A DNA stretch of 64,000 bases, taken from NCBI GenBank assembly GCA_958510875.1, contig OY294067.1, positions 136,493,726-136,557,725 of the forward strand, given 5' to 3'. The translations under genes were made by a program, and so were the position numbers. The DNA comes from Endomychus coccineus. Its lineage: Eukaryota > Arthropoda > Insecta > Coleoptera > Endomychidae. This document shows, piece by piece, positions 62,117 through 64,000 of this stretch. The notes below the pieces were generated by a model that saw nothing but the letters and a program-made list of their open reading frames with translations, made no database searches and was not told where the DNA came from. Position 1 is the stretch's first letter. Each line of letters starts with the position of its first letter.

Positions 62117-62189
62117 AACCATAGGCGGGATTCGAACCCACATTTCTGGATTTCTAGTCCAGGGTGTTTACCAATTACACCACTTCGGT
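62117..62189 (-). tRNA. tRNA-like gene, D-loop variant (block 4 unit 3)
   Basis: Fold intact; its 5' end abuts the inversion junction, so upstream promoter-like sequence is lost. Confidence 0.55.
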
Positions 62190-62192
62190 CCT

Positions 62193-62764
62193 ATGGTTCA
62201 ATCTTTTACGTTTATTCATCTTTATAATCCTATGTTAAATTATCTAAGTTATCTTCATAATTCAGAAAATTTAATTCTATATCTCTTAAGTTACATACAC
62301 GATAGTGGCCAATTAGGCAAAGAAACTTTAAAACTTATTTATAATTAACCAGAACAATTCTCAGTCAGTTCTATTGAAATATATAAGAACCAGGATGCTG
62401 TCATTTGAATAAGAACTGTCAAGTAACTGCCAACCATAGCAGTACTAACCTACAATCCTTACTTCAAAAAACGACTGAACTTTAGATGAATGTGCGTGAA
62501 TAGTTGATCTATGGTAGGGCATCGAATCGCATTGTGTTCATCAATGATCTACTATCCTTTCAGAGGTTTATATTTACAAAAATATAAAAATCTAATAGGA
62601 CCGAAGTGGTGTAATTGGTAAACACCCTGGACTAGAAATCCAGAAATGTGGGTTCGAATCCCGCCTATGGTTCAATCTTTTACGTTTATTCATCTTTATA
62701 ATCCTATGTTAAATTATCTAAGTTATCTTCATAATTCAGAAAATTTAATTCTATATCTCTTAAG

Positions 62765-62766
<2 letters not shown>
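62193..62766 (+). repeat. tRNA-like array, block 5 (forward)
   Basis: Starts with the 3' end of a tRNA copy (TATGGTTCAATC) and contains one full copy before a (TA)n tract. Confidence 0.85.
62600..62672 (+). tRNA. tRNA-like gene, D-loop variant (block 5)
   Basis: GGTAAACACC subfamily; followed by TCTTTT. Confidence 0.6.

Positions 62767-62849
<83 letters not shown>
62767..62849. repeat. (TA)n microsatellite
   Basis: TA tract closing the array. Confidence 0.95.
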
Positions 62850-62855
<6 letters not shown>

Positions 62856-63352
62856 ACGACATTTTCCTTGATTGGAGGTTTTCAGCCACTATTTTTCTCG
62901 TAATCTACAGAAAAATTTCCTAACTTTCTGTATATTCAAACCAAATTTCGGAAAAAAAAGTTCTACTTTTCATAAAATGACTGTATTATTAGAACAAGTA
63001 ACAAAACCAAAAAATGTACCATGTTTTTCAACATAAAAGTTGATTTTTATAGTAACGGTCAACTTTAGAGCTTATGACCAAGAGTACCTTTCTTGTGTAA
63101 AAAACATTGGCGGTTCAAATGGTTGTCTCAAAGTTGTACTTTTCCCAGTAGCGTAGAAGTTGGGGAGAAAAACACCCACTACCCCTTCAAAATCTTCACC
63201 AATCATGACCAAAAAAAATTTTTTATCACACAGAACATAGCTCAGTATGAGTAGGGAATGCTCACAAAAGATGTTTTCTGTACGATAAACGGTTCCGGAG
63301 ATATTCGCAAAAAACGAAATTTTTTTTCAATTTCAACACCCTGGAACTCAAA
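62850..63352. repeat. Flanking repeat, right copy (inverted partner 47,405-47,948)
   Basis: Reverse-complement relative of the left copy, about 80-90% alike by eye. Together they bracket the second half of the array. Confidence 0.75.
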
Positions 63353-64000
63353 AACTAAGCGTCTGTGGATATATGTTAATAGGAACTTTTTTCCTCAAAA
63401 TCAAATTTTCTATCGACTGTTGAAGTTCTGCTATGAAAACCTGGGACACCCTGTATAGTGATCAAAAGAAAAAAGGTGCCATAACTGAAGTCAATACTAA
63501 CAATTTGAGCCCAATTAGATCTATTGCTATTGAAACCTGAAGTAATATATACGCTAATAAACAATTGACCTAATTTGTTTATTTACTTGATAATACGAAT
63601 ATGTGGTTCGTGACGTGTTTTACGAAACGATTGAAGAAATACACTCAGAACAAAAAACTTGCTAATAACAATCCATTGAAAGAAGCAAATGAGTCGTAAG
63701 CGACGAGTATTGTTAATATCCATCACCATTTTTTTTTCATATGATTTCCTCAGACTGTTTTGACTTATACTCATTTTTCAATAATTTCGCAACCAAAACG
63801 CAGATATGAACAACAGCAAGATTTTTCGCATAGGAATCGACAGCAAAACCGCGTTAGCCTCAAATAACTAATTTCGTCAATTGTTGATCCTATACTGTCT
63901 GAGTACCAATATGGTCCTGACTTTTTGCCATTAGTCTCAAGATACCCGGTATATAGGTTATGACAACATTATTTTTCTGGTTCCAAATGAATATCATACT
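63353..64000. other. No gene seen; possible element end
   Basis: AT-rich. GGGACACCCTGTAT near 63,445 is a motif common at the ends of insect DNA transposons, but no partner is visible in the window. Confidence 0.3.

Larger units (their letters stand above)
61027..62192 (-). repeat. tRNA-like array, block 4 (reverse, about 2.5 units of 474 bp)
   Basis: Units carry the GTGTTTACC D-loop variant and an AAGTTTTAAAG insertion, so this is a distinct subfamily from blocks 1-3. It ends abruptly at 62,190 inside the tRNA 5' flank, joined to a forward tRNA 3' end. Confidence 0.88.

Overview
The window joins two very different kinds of DNA. Positions 1 to about 29.3 kb form a compact, CpG-rich block of long ORFs with short spacers, transcribed in both directions. 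The rest, to 64 kb, is AT-rich, CpG-poor repeat-laden DNA that looks like an insect or other arthropod chromosome: decayed PIF/Harbinger, DUF7869, BEL/Pao, Ty3/gypsy, Penelope-like and mariner-like pieces, foldback elements, and a large tRNA-like satellite. The gene block reads as an integrated large DNA virus or a giant mobile element. I see no DNA polymerase, capsid or packaging gene that would name its family.

Layout of the gene block. Five forward genes run from 97 to 10,885: a Pro/Ser-rich protein with an internal duplication, a coiled-coil protein, a protein ending in a CxxC motif, and two paralogues. The first paralogue has a predicted 60-nt intron. Three reverse genes follow: a KRBA2-type DDE integrase with a PHD-like finger, an unknown 573-aa protein and an unknown 177-aa protein. 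Then come a tyrosine recombinase (+), a repeat region, a small acidic ORF (-), an apparently intact Fanzor (eukaryotic TnpB-like RNA-guided nuclease, -), a second copy of the repeat region, an unknown 553-aa gene (+), a Fanzor relic, and a third paralogue of the 592/527-aa family (-). Degraded Fanzor ends, a fragment of the third paralogue and an array remnant trail out to about 29.3 kb.

The two repeat regions (17.28-18.86 and 21.93-23.56 kb) flank the Fanzor. Each has a consensus CRE, a CCAAT box and a TATA box, then an invariant 62-nt inverted-repeat segment, an AT palindrome, a G-rich stretch and a tandem array. They resemble viral homologous regions and may act as enhancer, origin or noncoding-RNA loci; this is inference.

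How the genes may work together: the DDE integrase and the tyrosine recombinase are alternative integration or resolution enzymes. The Fanzor is probably a hitch-hiking element that left several relics sharing one conserved 3' end. The paralogues, coiled-coil protein and unknown proteins would be the element's own structural or regulatory genes.

From 42.4 to 63.4 kb there is a nested array of about 34 copies of a tRNA-like gene in 473-bp units. It runs in both orientations, with (TA)n tracts and inverted junctions. Each copy has a good A box, B box and T-run terminator. The fold is a class I cloverleaf with anticodon AGA (Ser), on a D arm and anticodon stem that look like tRNA-Gln. Two near-identical 1.17-kb foldback elements and two copies of a near-perfect 68-bp-arm hairpin are embedded in this region.
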